DNA of 64,000 nucleotides from Cyprinodon diabolis (lineage: Eukaryota; Chordata; Actinopteri; Cyprinodontiformes; Cyprinodontidae): positions 28,538,091 to 28,602,090 of the forward strand of contig CM060078.1 in assembly GCA_030533445.1 (NCBI GenBank), read 5' to 3'. Position 1 is the stretch's first letter, and every line of letters begins with the position of its first letter. Below are positions 63,667 to 64,000 of the stretch, piece after piece. Made by a program: the position numbers and the translations under genes. Below the pieces are notes generated by a model. That model was given only the letters and a program-made list of their open reading frames with translations. It was not told where the DNA came from and ran no database searches.

Positions 63667-64000
63667 GTCTAGAGGAAACATTTGATTTTGCAAAAGCATC
63701 TAATTATCTTCTAGCAAGCTTACCAGCAGTGTGCAGCAATAACATACATCTGGAAAAACTCCAGTAAGTAAGAGGATTTTAAACTGAAGGAACAGAAATT
63801 AAATTTTAAAACCTTAATATTGGTAACTGGCCCAAATTGACCATGACATGATTTTTTTTTTTTTTATCTACCTGAATTTACACAAATAAAGTAGTTGTAG
63901 GATTGACAGTTGATCAGATTTCTTGTGCTTTCTGTGTTTTAAAACTTAAAACACACATGTGTAGGTATATACATGACATATTTATAAAGAGAAGCTTCAA

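Larger units (their letters stand above)
56346..64000 (-). other. ntn4 upstream intron (inferred), no exon found
   Basis: I read both strands for the rest of the laminin-N domain and found none, so the 5' exons are probably past the right edge. The region holds scattered repeats (SINE scrap about 56785-56850, dispersed repeat 57657-57715, hAT MITE 63453-63666), a poly-C run and AT-rich sequence. Confidence 0.6.

Overview
The window looks like a stretch of a ray-finned (teleost) fish nuclear genome. It holds spliced protein-coding exons with GT-AG introns, long AT-rich introns and a dense layer of fish-type DNA transposons (hAT, Tc1/mariner, TTAA-flanked MITEs), LINE remnants and tRNA-type SINE pieces. 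Three genes can be read, in the order METAP2 (+), USP44 (-), NTN4 (-). From memory this is the order of the human chromosome 12q22 neighbourhood, so the block appears conserved across bony vertebrates. I cannot name the species.

Layout. Positions 782-1880 carry the last three coding exons of methionine aminopeptidase 2, with a 3' UTR to about 2650; the 5' exons lie left of the window. After about 1.2 kb of convergent intergenic DNA, USP44 occupies 4994-11542 on the minus strand: five coding exons giving a 743-residue deubiquitinase, with a 3' UTR down to about 3870 and a probable non-coding leader exon near 13710-13800. Positions 13.8-29.5 kb are intergenic, repeat-rich and without a recognisable gene. 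Netrin-4 follows on the minus strand: eight coding exons from 56345 down to 30324 (end of the laminin N-terminal domain, laminin-EGF repeats, linker, C-terminal NTR domain). Its 5' exons lie beyond 64000, so 56.4-64 kb is presumably its intron.

Function. The three genes are not a pathway. METAP2 removes initiator methionine in the cytosol, USP44 is a nuclear histone/mitotic-checkpoint deubiquitinase, and netrin-4 is a secreted basement-membrane protein. They are adjacent by ancestry.

The most interesting non-genic material is in the NTN4 introns. A 1.57 kb hAT-type element with near-perfect 8-bp target duplications is interrupted by a TTAA-flanked element that itself contains a 71-bp-arm hairpin. 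A 795-bp hAT-like element keeps a first transposase exon with its splice donor. A 634-bp element carries an integrase-like fragment and a 22-bp tandem array. Within USP44, a 135-bp intron is open in frame and a multiple of three, so its retention would insert 45 residues directly after a zinc-binding CxxC. I found no CRISPR array, operon or prokaryotic feature. I could not confirm any wholly new system.
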